This document shows positions 24,453 through 36,995 of a stretch of DNA of 64,000 nt, piece by piece (the first letter of the stretch is position 1; each line of letters opens with the position of its first letter). The stretch spans positions 2,480,789 through 2,544,788 of the forward strand of contig OZ026566.1 of the NCBI GenBank assembly GCA_964020155.1. The letters run 5' to 3'. Both the position numbers and the translations under genes were made by a program. The DNA is from Chondrilla cf. caribensis. Lineage: Eukaryota; Porifera; Demospongiae; Chondrillida; Chondrillidae. Under the pieces are notes generated by a model. The model was not told the origin of the DNA. It saw only the letters and a program-made list of their open reading frames with translations, and did no database searches.

Positions 24453-26077
24453 ATGGCGCTTATAGCGAGGAGAATACATCACGGAATTTGCCTGCGTACG
24501 AATTCATTGTGTGCAATATATAGCACGATCCTCCCCCGTAGCAGATACATTTTTTACAAGTTGGTTAATATAAAGCAAATGAAGTTAACGCTTGTTTTGA
24601 TATTTGATAAATTCTGTTTTGCTCGCTCCTTGCAGACCACATGATGCCCCGTGCTGTTTCCAGTTTTTAATTTTATCAAAGAATTTTTATAATACAGATA
24701 TTTCGGACGCTAATAAGAATGTTACACATGACGAGGACGGAAGAGACTACATTAGGAATATAAGGCGCGCTTGTAAAACTGGCAATCACATAGCAGCTCT
24801 GGAGAATTTCTCCAAACTTCAGCTCACCGGTCAGCACATTCGTCCGGATGTCATTAACAGTTTGTTTCACGTTACCGCACAGGCAAAGGACGAGAAAGGA
24901 TTTGATGATGTATTAGCTCTTTCCAAAAAACTAGGCATTGTGCAAGGTTTTGTAATGCAATCCAATCTAGTCAGTGGACTGAGCAAGTTGGGAAGGGTGG
25001 ACGAAGCCCTTGATGTATGCGTCAAGTTAGAAGAAGAGGGAGGCCATCTTCCACGCCAACAGGCTTTGCAGGCTCTGCTGAATGCTTCACTGAGGAAAGG
25101 TCATGGCACAGCAGTGTCACGCACTCTGCGTTTCCTGACAAAGGGGAAGCACCATCCTGGGACAGGCAACAGCGTGCTGCTGATGGAGTCTGTCTTGCCC
25201 GGGGAGGTGCTGGTAGGAAGACAGGACCTTGTCCATGAGCTTCTCTCCCTGTACAGAGCTTTGAATTGTGAAATGGAAGCACCAGTAGCTGACAGAATTC
25301 TGAGATGGGCTGACAGGTTAGCATTTCATTTTCCTGCATGTTTGTGTGCTACCCTGCAATGGTTGTATGCCATTGTATGTATCAGGTGTAGTGGTTGGCA
25401 CATACAGTTAGCTAGAAGACAATATTTGGAGGATCTCAAATGATTTTGAGACATTATGTCATAAACAAAAATTTTTCAATTCTTTGTAATCAATATTTCT
25501 CTTATTGAACATCTATGTACTTTTATATTTTTGTTCATTGCATGTGCATGTACAAATGTTAATTCTATAGTGATTCTTAACTTTTAATTTTAATATCCAT
25601 TTATTTATTCATTTATTATTTATTTATTTATTTATTTATTTAATTATCAATCTCAATGTTGTGATATTACTTATACATTTGCTGACTCCATTTATATTTG
25701 TAATTTCTACAAATTTTATTTATTTTATCCCATTTTATTCCATATTCTTTTTACTTTGTATACTCCTTTTCTTTTTCTTTTTCTTTTCTTTGTGGGTGCC
25801 ACTTAAATAGCCTATGGCTAACGGTTCCCCACATTAAATAAGAATACCCGATACCCGATACCCGAAACAACATCGAGCTGATAATACTTTTTCCAATATG
25901 TATTTAAATATTCTAATGTGTATATTTCTTACAGTTCACAAGATATGTCCTGTACCAAGAGTGTCATTTCTAAGAAGTAAGTCTTATACGTACTTCTGCA
26001 CAGTGTATGTGTGTGTGTGTGTTTTGTGTGCGTGTGTGTGTGTGCGTGTGTGCGTGTGCATGTGTGTGTGTGTATGT

Positions 26078-26139
<62 letters not shown>

Positions 26140-28731
26140 GTACATGCATACATGTGTATTTGTGTCTGTGTGGCATGGTACATGTATGTGAGTGTATGTA
26201 TTGAATAAAAACTGTAAATTCACTGAGCTTTTCATACTGTACCTCTTATGTGTGTACGTATAGCATGGAATGTTCTCACTGTCAGCTCAAGATAGACACC
26301 AATGAACCAACTCTGGAAGAGTACCTGCAACTCCAGGGCCACATCCACTACATGCTGGAGAGAGACATCCAGTCCTTCCTGGACACCAAGAGGTCTATTA
26401 CTGAGATGATTCAGCTGAAAGAGCTGGTGAGACAAGAGGGGTCGTTTGCAATTGTTGTCGACGGCCTTAATGTTGGATTCTTCGAGCAACGTGAATTCTC
26501 CGTAGACAGAGTGAGTTTTGATGCCAAATGTAGCCTACACCCAGACATAGCACATCGTGTGTGGTGTTGAGTACATCTGATTTGGAGGGGCAATCCCTAT
26601 TTCGGAGGGATAGCCCCTATTTCAGTGGGATAATCCTATTTTCATGTACTGTGTCTCTCTGTCCAGTTCTTCTATCCCATGCTCATCAATAATTCAATTA
26701 TTGAGATTCTGAGGGGGGTAGGAAGCTTCATGGCGATTTTTGAGGATGCCACTCTTTCTGCTCAGATCCATTTCTTAACCATACACTGTAACCACATGAC
26801 TGTAAACTGTCCCTCTGTGTAGACCTGGCAGGTTGACGTCCTCCTGTGGTATAGTAGTAGTGTTATGGGCCTATTGCATCATACAGTAGAAACATTGTTA
26901 AGACAGACAATTAGGGACCCCTGAAATCAGTTTTTTGTTTCAGATGTTCTTCTTATCAGATTTGCTTACTATATGTACACTACTGCAGCAAACCAAGTAA
27001 TGCTCAAAAACGGGTTTGTATTAAGTAGTAATTTGTCTTGAGAGTGTTTGTCTTAGCCTGTTTCTACTGTTTCGACTTAAGTATGAATATTATTGTACAA
27101 AGGGCTTGATTAATTGTAATATAGCCACAACCTGTGTTGATAGCATAAGTCCCATTGACAACTTGGTGATCCTCCACAACGCAAGGTGGGACAAACTTGA
27201 ATATTCCCAGCAGTGTACTGGAAGCTATTGGCCACAAAGTGTCACAATCTTAAGTGTAAGCCTACGGCTATTGCTGAATATCACCCAAGTTTCTGCTCTG
27301 CTGTTTGTTAGCTGAAATTGGTTGCCGTACACTGTGCCCAGGAGCTGGGTAAGGTCTTGGTCATAGCACGTTCACATATTCAGAAGCACATGTTGCAGGA
27401 GGGAGTGGCCGGAAACCAGAGAGGCGTGTTCTTTCATCGCATGGAGAACCATGATGTTCATTTCCTGTATGTAAGGAATAGGTATGTACTTATTGACAAC
27501 TCTCTACTTGAAGTGGTCACTTCTTGGTTTATTTGGGGCAGAGGACTTGTGCTTCAAAACTGCCGAACACAAACAGAGCATGTATGGATTTCCTGTTCAA
27601 TGTTTCCTGTATGGGAGAAGTGTTTCTACCTCGATAATTAAGCATTATCTTTTTTGCATATACGTAATAGTAGAATGAATCTAATGTATCAGGACAATTG
27701 AAATAGTCGTAAATTTGCCATTTTAATGGTTTGTCCCTGGGAAACACTACCCAACTCTTCCCAAGACCCTCTTCAACTTTCCCTTCTTGTTCTATTCCAG
27801 TGTTGTGGTGATGCATGGATTGTCAACTGTTCACTGCAGTTATCTACTACTGGTCTTTCTTCTCAACCCTTGGAGCAAAGATCACCCCTTATTCACATGT
27901 ACGTATACTTCTTCACTGCAGGATAATTGATGATCTTTTCTTTGTTTATGCCACACTTGTGTCTTCACCAGACACGTTCTTCCTCTCCAACGACCAGCTG
28001 GGTGACATCAGCCGTGATTTCCCAAAAAATCTATCCAATGTTTTCAGGAAGTGGCAGAAATTCAAGCAGGTTTCACTGATATCAAAGCATGGGCCTCGTC
28101 GCAGTTTCACACCCATTTTACAGGTGATTACAGTACCTTTGGAATGTGCCATATGAGTACACAAAGGGTATATGCCTACATGTATGCCACAAGATGTAGC
28201 TCCACTCTACTTCTTCACCTCTTTAGCATTTAGCATTGGTGGTGAAACCAGGTACCCAAGAGGGCACTACCCTCCCCACCCCACCCCCAAAAATGCCTTT
28301 CTCATAGTAATGCAATCGAAATGATGTTTTTTCTTACAAAACCATCCATTCAGTGTTCTCCACAGCTATACTATGGTGTAGTGCCCCAATTACCCTTCAA
28401 AACGGAGTGCAACACCTTCATTGGCTGCTACCTTGTTGTCTTTTGAGTACTATGCCTTGTCCTTGATCACTTTCAAATATTTAAAGATTTTTAAGACGAT
28501 TGCATATTATACTGAATTGCTAAGGTGTATTTGGTCTTGCTAACAAGACTACAAATTCTATCTGACTGCTCTGAGCCAGCCAGTATATTGTGTGTATTGT
28601 ATCTTCCTTCTATGTAGTTTCCCTTGCCGTATGACCCAATGGTACAGAGGCACTCCAATGGCCAAGGGTGGCACATACCTGTGAAGGACAGTAGAACATG
28701 GCTGTGTCTCCAGCACCAAATTTGTGAATGA
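24453..28731 (+). CDS. PRORP: Mitochondrial protein-only RNase P catalytic subunit
   Basis: Seven exons: 24453-24559, 24636-25316, 25935-25976, 26264-26510, 27312-27481, 27922-28123, 28618-28731; 1563 nt, 520 aa. The N-terminus is basic and hydroxylated, as expected for mitochondrial import. The middle is a PPR-like helical domain (RRACKTGNHIAALENFSKL, GLSKLGRVDEALDVC). The central zinc site starts CSHC (280-283) and closes with GWHIP...WLCL near the end. NYN/PIN nuclease aspartates are in VVDGLNV (D343), IIDDLFFVYATL (419-420) and SNDQ (D440). This is the metallonuclease that trims 5' leaders from mitochondrial pre-tRNAs; in animals it works with TRMT10C and HSD17B10. The exon 1 donor (acaa/GTTGGT) is unusual but matches other donors in this window. 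Confidence 0.93.
25606..25646. repeat. TTTA microsatellite in PRORP intron 2
   Basis: About ten (TTTA) units. Confidence 0.85.
25793..25868 (+). mobile_element. Retroposon 3' tail with heptamer terminal repeat, PRORP intron 2
   Basis: The block gtgggtgcc..ttaaatagcc..tggcta..ccccacat.aaataaga matches 13089-13140, then ends in (tacccga)n rather than the pentamer seen there. It is probably the conserved tail of a SINE/LINE family. The 5' part of this copy is not recognisable. Confidence 0.5.
26005..26200. repeat. Interrupted TG microsatellite, PRORP intron 3
   Basis: Long TG-rich tract with CG and TA interruptions, between exons 3 and 4. Confidence 0.9.
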
Positions 28732-29029
28732 TTTTTGATGTGTTATGCGTTAATAGGGTACTCTATGAGTACGGGTACTCCATGGGTCCATGATATTATG
28801 ATGCTTGTGTATCATATGGGCCTGTGGAGGCCGTGGTGACCAGGAAAAAGAGCACAGAGGACCTTTGGGGAGGTCTTGTGAATGCGACAAAACTTTGACT
28901 CTTTCGTAATCACCACTAAGGGGGGCACTTACATACATGCATCAGTACTTCAGTATAAAATCGCAAATGGTGAACCGTACACGTTGATTAAAACGTGAAC
29001 GGTGAAGTATGTAGTGAGCCTATTACAGT
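28732..29029. other. Intergenic interval, PRORP to annexin copy 1
   Basis: No gene recognised; the segmental duplication begins at its right end. Confidence 0.5.
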
Positions 29030-29111
29030 CTAACTGGTTAGACTAGTGGTGAACCTTTGCCAGCTACAAGCACCCTGTTTTCGTGATCGCGAGCTGATAC
29101 GTACAGGTGAA

Positions 29112-30687
29112 ATGTCCTACCCTCCCTATCCTCCCGCTGGTGGCACCGGTTATCCAAACAATCAACCTGGTTATCCCTCTTCTGGGAATATTGGATTCCC
29201 ATCAAGCCAACCGAGTTATCCTCCAGGTCCCGGGTACCCCTCGGGGCCGAATCAAATGCCAAACCCAGTGAGTCTCCGTTAGCAGTTACAATACTCAGCC
29301 ATAGCATGCATCCATCGCACAGTTTCTTCACCGCACCGATCCTCCTTTGAATAATACCATTAGGCCTACCTAGTGTGTAGCCTGATTTTGTATTCTCAAT
29401 CAACATTTATACTCCATTGTACTACTTCAGGTTTGCGAGATCTAGAGAACCACGAACGCTCACATTTAGACTTCATACAATATATTATACTTTGGATATT
29501 GACTCTACAGAGTGTCTATTATTGTTAGAATAGTGCAAACACAGACACACATAGTATCAATATCCCAAACTTGAAAGTACATCTTCTGTTCTGGTTGTCA
29601 AGATTTGTGTAACATTTATTCCTCTGAAGAAATAGAATCTGACTAGTCATAGATCCTAAAAGGCCTTTAATCTACTCAATATGTGTGGATGAGGGAATAA
29701 ACAGTTAAGTGGCTAGATTATGTAATAACTTTTAGAAATCTTGACAACAATGTTTGAACACAATAAGTACCCAAAAACGGTAGAGAACGAATTGCTTTTA
29801 GTGTATGAGATCCTGTATGTTTGGGGTGCCGTTTGTGTAAAACGTGGCTACTGTTTGCAGCACACGTGTGATATATCTAAATATCTCTTGATATTTATAA
29901 ATATCCGTTAATATTTATTGAATATCCATTGATGTATGTGTTGGAAAAGCGGCATTGTAGCATGAATCCTTTTCGTGATATAATATAATATATCATGCAT
30001 TAATATCAATTTCACCTGATACAGTATACTACTTAAAGTTGGTGTTTATTACCCATTGCAGGGTGGTACCCAGCCTGGAACGGTTGGGTTTCAAACTGGT
30101 CCAACTTCATATCCACCTCCCCCAGGTGAGAGTAATATTCAATATATGGTCAGCTGTCCACTTCTTCCAGCTGCTTTGTATGCATACAATGGTATCTCCA
30201 GTCTCCTTAATCTACGTAGCTAGCTAGACTACAGTCTCCTATGTGTTCTGTGGTGGAGGGATATGTACAGTACAGTACTATATATACATAATATTATATC
30301 TTTGGCACGATGGACGACTGTTGCATGTGGGCTCTCACCTGAAGATGAAAATGCCTGTCCAATACTTCAGGCTGGAAGTCCAGTTTCAGAATCAATAATT
30401 CATTCTGAAAATGGACTTCACAGTATGCAAACTGAATGAATATGAAATTATTCCATATTTTTCACAGTATGTTTAGTGAATGAATATGAAATTATTTCTT
30501 ATTCATTCACTAAACATACTATGTTCCCTTCCATGCTTGGTGAATGAGTTTCTACTTGTACCAGGTCCTCATCAGCCTGCCCCATATCCTTCAGTTGGAT
30601 TAAGTGGAGGACCACCACCACCGGTAAGATGCTCAATAGCACTTTGGTTTCTCATAATATGCACATGTATATGTGTGCTTACAAACA

Positions 30688-30741
<54 letters not shown>

Positions 30742-30804
30742 GCACACGGACACACTCACGCACACGCACACATGCACGCGCACACACATGCACGCACATG
30801 CACG

Positions 30805-30846
<42 letters not shown>

Positions 30847-33800
30847 CTACAATAAAATATATATTTAGCGTACTCGTACTCTATACCGCAGGGACCTTAT
30901 GCTGGGTATCCCCCTGGCCCTCCTCAACCACAGTATCAAAGCTATGGTCCACCTCCCCAGCCCCAGCCTCCTCCCCAGCCGGTGTCTCAATATCCTCCTC
31001 AGCCTTATCCTACCGCCAATACCAAGCCTCCTTCCCGACCACCCCCCTCACAGGCACACACCATGAGCCATACCACCCAGCAGATGGGAGCAATGTACTT
31101 GGGAAGTGAACCTCAAGCGGCAGCATACAAGGTGTTTGTACTCACCACATTATAGTTATGTTGTAGTATGTACTGCATGTACAGTATTCACAGTACACAG
31201 TGTCCTGCATGGGGAAATACCTTATTTGCCTGTATGCCTCACTAGCCACCAACAACTGAAGGGACTGTCAAACCTCATCGACCATTTGATGCTGAAAGTG
31301 ACTGTAAAGTCCTGAGAACTGCCATGAAAGGGTTTGGTATGTATGTATGTGTGTATACTGGATGTATATACCGTATGTACTTGTATACTGTCAATATACT
31401 TAGTAAATATAGTATTATCCATGTACTGTACAGTAGTATACACGAACTGTGTGCACATTACGATTTAGTGTGTGAAATTTGTATGCATTTGTGCACTTAT
31501 GTATGCATGTACTGTTTATACACCATTGTACATAATATTATGTATATGTATGTACTCTCCATCTACTGTAATATGCATGTGTGTAGTGTTCTTACTGTAG
31601 TATGTACATGTATTGCCCATAAACTGTAGCGTAGATTGTATGTATGTTGTACTGTCCATCTGTAAATACTGCAGTATGTACATTACATATGTATACTATA
31701 CTGTATTACAAGTGTATGTATATTATAGTATGTGTACTTGTGTACTGTCCTTATACTGTAGTATGTATGTGTATTATCCATGTACTGTAGTAAACATGAA
31801 CTGTGTTCACATTGCGATTAGTGTGTGAAATTTATAGGCATTCATGCACCTATTTGTAGGAACAGACGAGAAAGCCATAATTAGCGTAGTGGCTCACAGA
31901 AGCAATGCACAGAGGCAGGAGATCAAAGTCAAGTTCAAAGCTCTCTATGGAAAAGTAAGATCGGAAATTCTCAAACATCCTCTCATTATTATCATTTGAT
32001 AACAGTAGACCATAGATTCTTAACTGTTTTAAAGGGTCTACATGATAGCAGATGTAAAACAGGCTTCAAACAAACATAGTATAATATGACCTCATAAACA
32101 GTGATGTAGTCCCAGAGCCTCCATTTGAAGTTCCACTTCTTTGAACTGGCAGTTGACAGTGTTGAATAGTCTTCTGATAACCTCCTTCTTAATTCTTTTC
32201 CTACTCTCTTGCTCTTTCTTCATGTCTTTTGATGATGCTGTTCTTTCCCTTCCTTGGACATCACGTGTTTACATTCTTGCAGGATTTAATAAAGGAACTG
32301 AAAAGTGAACTAAGTGGTCACTTTGAAGAGGTAGTCCTGGGACTGTTGATGACTCCAGCGGAATATGATTCGTTTCAGTTGCGAAGAGCAATGAAAGTGT
32401 GTTGTTGTGATCTTCACTGCTTGTCCCAGTTTGACCCACCGTTGTACAGTATGTATGCATGTCTTTAAAACTGTAAAACAAACATGTGTACTGTACATGT
32501 ATTTTTAGAGATGTGCAATGTGTGCATGCATTTTTACAGTTGTATATTCTGAGTACTGTATGTGTATGTGTTCCTGCTGTTACACAGTGTGTCCTTGTGG
32601 TATTGAGGTATAGCTCATGAATCATGATAATGTCCAATTGCTCCACTCCTAAAGGGTTTAGGTACCGACGAAGCTTGCTTGATAGAGATTCTTTGTTCCC
32701 GTACTTCCTCGGAGGTTGAAGCCATAAAGAAACAGTTCAAGACAGGTATGTTGATGATATGCTCATAGTAGAGGTATCTTAATCATACATTACATAGTTA
32801 GGACTCTTTGATCCAGCCTCTGGTAAACCAGTATCATTGATTCTAAGGGACACTTGTACACACACCACAGAAGGTATATATTGGAACACATTTGATTATA
32901 TGGGAACAGTAAAGCTGGACACTACATGATTCCATAGAAATAGACGTAAAATCAAGCTCTTCATACTGAGGATGATTAGTAATGTACCCTCTGCTCCGTG
33001 TGAGACATTTCAAGTACATATATTAACTAGTAATATTATTGTCATGATAATTTGTATTTCCAAAAATCTATATCACGAGGATACAATAGAACATGGACCC
33101 CATGTGATATAAATTGGGATAGTGTTTGATGTTGTGTCATGAGACAAAGGGTCAGGTTAATTGACAGATGCTTATCAACAGTCAAGAAAAGCAGACTTGG
33201 TTTGAACATCGGTTGATTTGAAAGCAGTTGACTGTGGCATTTGAGGTTTATCATTATGTACACATATGGTAACTCGGATGTATGTACATGTACATCTATT
33301 GTATACATTCAGACCACAAGCAAAATTTGGAGAAGGCAATCATTAGCGAAACATCTGGTCACTTCAAGCGTCTCCTCGTTTCAATGTTGACTGTAAGTCG
33401 TATTATCCATTCAGAGTGCTGCATTGTCAGTGTCATGTACCCTCCCTCCACCATACAGGCTGGCAGAGAGAAGGAAGGGCCTATCAATATGGAAAAGGCT
33501 AAGAAAGATGCTAAAGTCAGTCTTCACTCTAACTCTTATTTGATATCATGTGAAATGCATTCGTTATTGGTTGTTAGGATTTAGTGTGTTGTTCCATGTA
33601 TGTCATTTTATCATGTTTTCACCATGTAAACATTACACACAGTCTTGTATGCATTGTAGTGTGTTTACTGCATTGATCATTCTCACACACTGTACACACA
33701 TTGCATTGTGGCTGTACACGTGTTGAAAATAAACTGCACACACCATCTTATTTATCATCCTTACATACGTACACAAATTCATCATAAAACACATGTACCC

Positions 33801-36437
33801 ACCCAACCCCCTCCACACTCATACACACATACACACCCTACACCACACACACATGCACACATGCACACACACACGCACACACACATACATGCACACATGC
33901 ATGCCTACACACACTATGTACATGTTACTAAACAACAATCTTGCCTGCTTTTAGGATTTGTACCAAGCCGGAGAAGCTAGGTGGGGGACAGACGAATCAA
34001 AGTGAGATGTTCTTTGATTGTATGTGTGTAGAAGATAGCACTAGATGGGTTATCTGTCTTCTATGATTAGACTGTGGGTCTGTATGTAAATGCAGATGTT
34101 GACACATAATCCTACCTATGTACCTACATAATCCATACAGTTGGACCTCTTTACATCATTCCCCTTAGTTCATCACTTATCCTGCTGTTATATCCAGTTT
34201 ACTTTTTAACCTATGCAATTACCTTATTTGTGAACATGTCTGTGTCCACAAGATAGGTTTTTATAAAGAGACTATTCTTGTAAATAATGCTGTATGTAGT
34301 GAAAGATCTGACTGCATACATGTGTGCACAAGTGTACGTACAGTTCAATAGTCCATACAAGTCCAGGTACTTACACACCATCACCTGTACAGACGTACGT
34401 ATATGTATGTACAGGGACTATATCGTCCTCAGTGTTTACAGTGTGTTTATTCATACCTGTCATTATGTTCTTGCTGTTAGGTTTAACCAGATCCTGGCAT
34501 CCAGAAGCTATAGTCATCTTGCTGTTGTGTTCAAGGAGTATAGCAAGGTATATGTATACTGGCCCAATGTAGCATAGTGGGACATTTGTTATTCACAGCA
34601 ATTACAACCACATAACAAATATTTGTGTCTTGTGATACATGTGTATGTAATTGCCAGATTCATGAACCAATGTACTGTGTGTTCTGAGTTTGTATTTTGG
34701 TGTAACTAACAACATCCACTCACTCCTACAGGTGTGCAAGTATGACATTGAGCAGTCGATCAAACGCGAAATGTCGGGAGATCTGGAGGATGGCATGCTG
34801 GCCATAGGTTGGCTTGTCACTGCAGCAGTTTTTGTAACCAAGTCCTAACCATCCGTGCTCTTCCTGTGTGTATCATATACAGTATGTGTGTTGCAGATTT
34901 ACATACTCCCTACCTGTGGTACATACTGACAATCAATATGAATTATTTTATGTACATGCATAAAGTACAACTTCCTACGTATGTGAGTACTTTGTGCATA
35001 TGGTTCCTTCCTATCTCATGTACACTCAATCAGTATTGGTAGATAAGTACCTGGATGTGATGAAAGTACATGTGCTGTGCCTTAATTTTAACTTTCAGAA
35101 CTAGACAAGATACACCGCATGCACACACATTTCCATATTAGACACTATGTGTTTGTCTATGTGAATATAATATCTGGACTTTTACAGTAGTCTGTCGCTG
35201 TCTTCTCATTTATTCTTTATCTGATGTATTCCATGCACTATTTCCCATGTACATAAGAAAGGGAGTTCATTCTCCTACTTATCTCTAAGTGCAGATACTG
35301 AAATATGTTACATGGAGTAAAAAGCTGTTTTGAGTGTTGTACTCATGTCACATCACTCTTTCTCCAATATTTGACTTACAATAATGTATGTGCTTTTGTA
35401 CAGTCAAATGTGTTAAGAATAAGTCTGCTTATTTTGCTGAGAGATTATACAAATCAATGAAGGTGTGTAAGACATCACATTCATGTATCCTCAGACATCT
35501 CAAATCTGCAATAGTGTGTATGTCTGTACAGTAAACACATGAATTATGCATTCATTTTCAGCAAATTCCTCATCTTCAAAGATGATCAAGTTACGTATAG
35601 TAAGCCCTAGCTGGCCAGCCCTGAATCTCCTCAATATTTATTCATTTTGGCTTCCATGCAAGATACTGCTACTGAAGGACACGATGTTTGTCTGTATGTA
35701 TGTTTGTCTTCCACACATACCGTCTTAATGGGCCTCTCACACACAAGTTGAGCCCACCTTTGTCAGTAGTCCATTCTGTGCTCTGGCTTTCCAGGGGTTG
35801 GGAACTGATGACGATACACTCATACGTGTGATGGTATCACGATGCGAAGTGGACATGGTGGAGATCAAAAGAGAATTCATGGCCAATTACCACAAGTCAT
35901 TGGGGTCATTCATAAAGGTTGGTAGTTGCATTGGCACCTGTGCAGAGTGTACAGTGGGAGTGTACAGGTGTATTGCGGTCTCATAATAATGTTCGTAATT
36001 TGATGTCATACTGCATGAGATGTTAATGGGACTGGGGCAGTCTTCACATGCCAACAGCTGTCCTTTTTTACGATCAGATATCTTTGGTACTGAACTCATT
36101 AAAATCGTTATCAATAAACTAGTTTGTCCTGAGTGCAGTGTGACAACAAACCTGTAGAGATTGATGACTAGCTGATGTGGTGGGAGGTACATGGTAGAGA
36201 TGGGCAACCACCGCTTGTGAACATGTAACCATAACCTCTGATGCTCAATGGAATAAATCCTTTGATAGTGATAGTGATAGTGATATTGTTAATTTTAAGC
36301 AGGAAATGTCCCATCAGCTAAAGCAGGTCTACCTGGGAGCCTTGCTGATGGTATTGTATCTTCCTTCCCTTCTTCTCCAGGGAGATACAAGTGGTGATTA
36401 CAGGAGAATTTTGATGGCTTTAGCTGGAGAAGATTGA
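29112..36437 (+). CDS. Annexin, A7/A11-like, four-repeat (copy 1)
   Basis: Sixteen exons, all phases fit, 1476 nt, 491 aa: 29112-29267, 30062-30125, 30565-30623, 30892-31131, 31246-31336, 31860-31954, 32283-32396, 32655-32745, 33313-33392, 33459-33515, 33955-34001, 34481-34547, 34732-34807, 35404-35462, 35795-35917, 36381-36437. Exons 1-4 encode a Pro/Gly/Tyr/Gln-rich low-complexity head ([11 protein letters not shown]..., [19 protein letters not shown]) as in annexins A7/A11. Exons 5-7 are repeat 1 (GFGTDEK), 8-10 repeat 2 ([20 protein letters not shown]), 11-14 repeat 3 ([17 protein letters not shown]), 15-16 repeat 4 ([18 protein letters not shown] ... LMALAGED). GxGT loops with an acidic cap about 38 residues later form type II calcium sites. 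The protein is a Ca-dependent phospholipid-binding protein. A7 versus A11 cannot be decided. Confidence 0.95.
30466..30520. repeat. Perfect-arm hairpin in annexin copy 1 intron 2
   Basis: Arms agtatgtttagtgaatgaat and its reverse complement flank a short AT loop. It is amplified in copy 2 (39613-39833). Confidence 0.8.
30688..30847. repeat. CA microsatellite, annexin copy 1 intron 3
   Basis: (CA)n with CG-containing interruptions. It corresponds to the site that holds a LINE fragment in copy 2. Confidence 0.9.
33820..33920. repeat. CA-rich microsatellite, annexin copy 1 intron 10
   Basis: Interrupted CA/CATG tract. The homologous tract in copy 2 marks the breakpoint of the exon 8-10 duplication. 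Confidence 0.8.
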
Positions 36438-36995
36438 TGAACAATGCACGTATTGGAATCATATCCACATAATATTACACTGTACATCAAGATGGACGGT
36501 GTTGTCCACCCCATCATTAGCAATTGCATATTATATGGAATTAACGAAACTGTATTATTATACTAACAATAATGAATAATCTGATAATGATGCACAGCAA
36601 AGTGTAAGCGTGTGACATGGACCACTGATTGTCTGCACCCAGTCTCTAGTATATACTTTTTACATACCTCAAAATCCACATTATAATCTGCAAACAAATT
36701 TAGCAAAAATCTGGTCATGCATATAATATTGCACCACACTATCCAAACCTACAAAAATATGGGTCAAAACACCTCCTTTGTGTGTACATTTGAAGTGTGT
36801 TTTTGCATCATTGGGCAAATGAAATAGTGCTTCACCGGTACCATATGTTACAATAAAATTAATTACGAAATTAATTTTACATTACAGTGTAGTCAGACGT
36901 ATTGCAGTTATAGGGTAGTATAGTAGCATGCCAGACCAATAAATGTACAAAAATCAATGATATAATTTGGTTGCGTATGTGGCTACTTGGGGACG

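Larger units (their letters stand above)
29030..36995 (+). repeat. Segmental duplication, copy 1 (annexin locus)
   Basis: From ctaactggttagactagtgg (29030) to about 36995 the sequence is collinear with 38390-49065, including exons, most intron sequence, the 5' leader and about 550 bp past the stop. It is the smaller copy (about 8.0 kb) and generally shows the uninserted state where copy 2 carries mobile elements. Confidence 0.9.

Noticed and set aside
35546..35728. ORF beginning [13 protein letters not shown] in annexin intron 14 (also 47366-47572)
   Set aside because: Annexin repeat 3 joins repeat 4 directly across this intron in both copies; the ORF has no family match.
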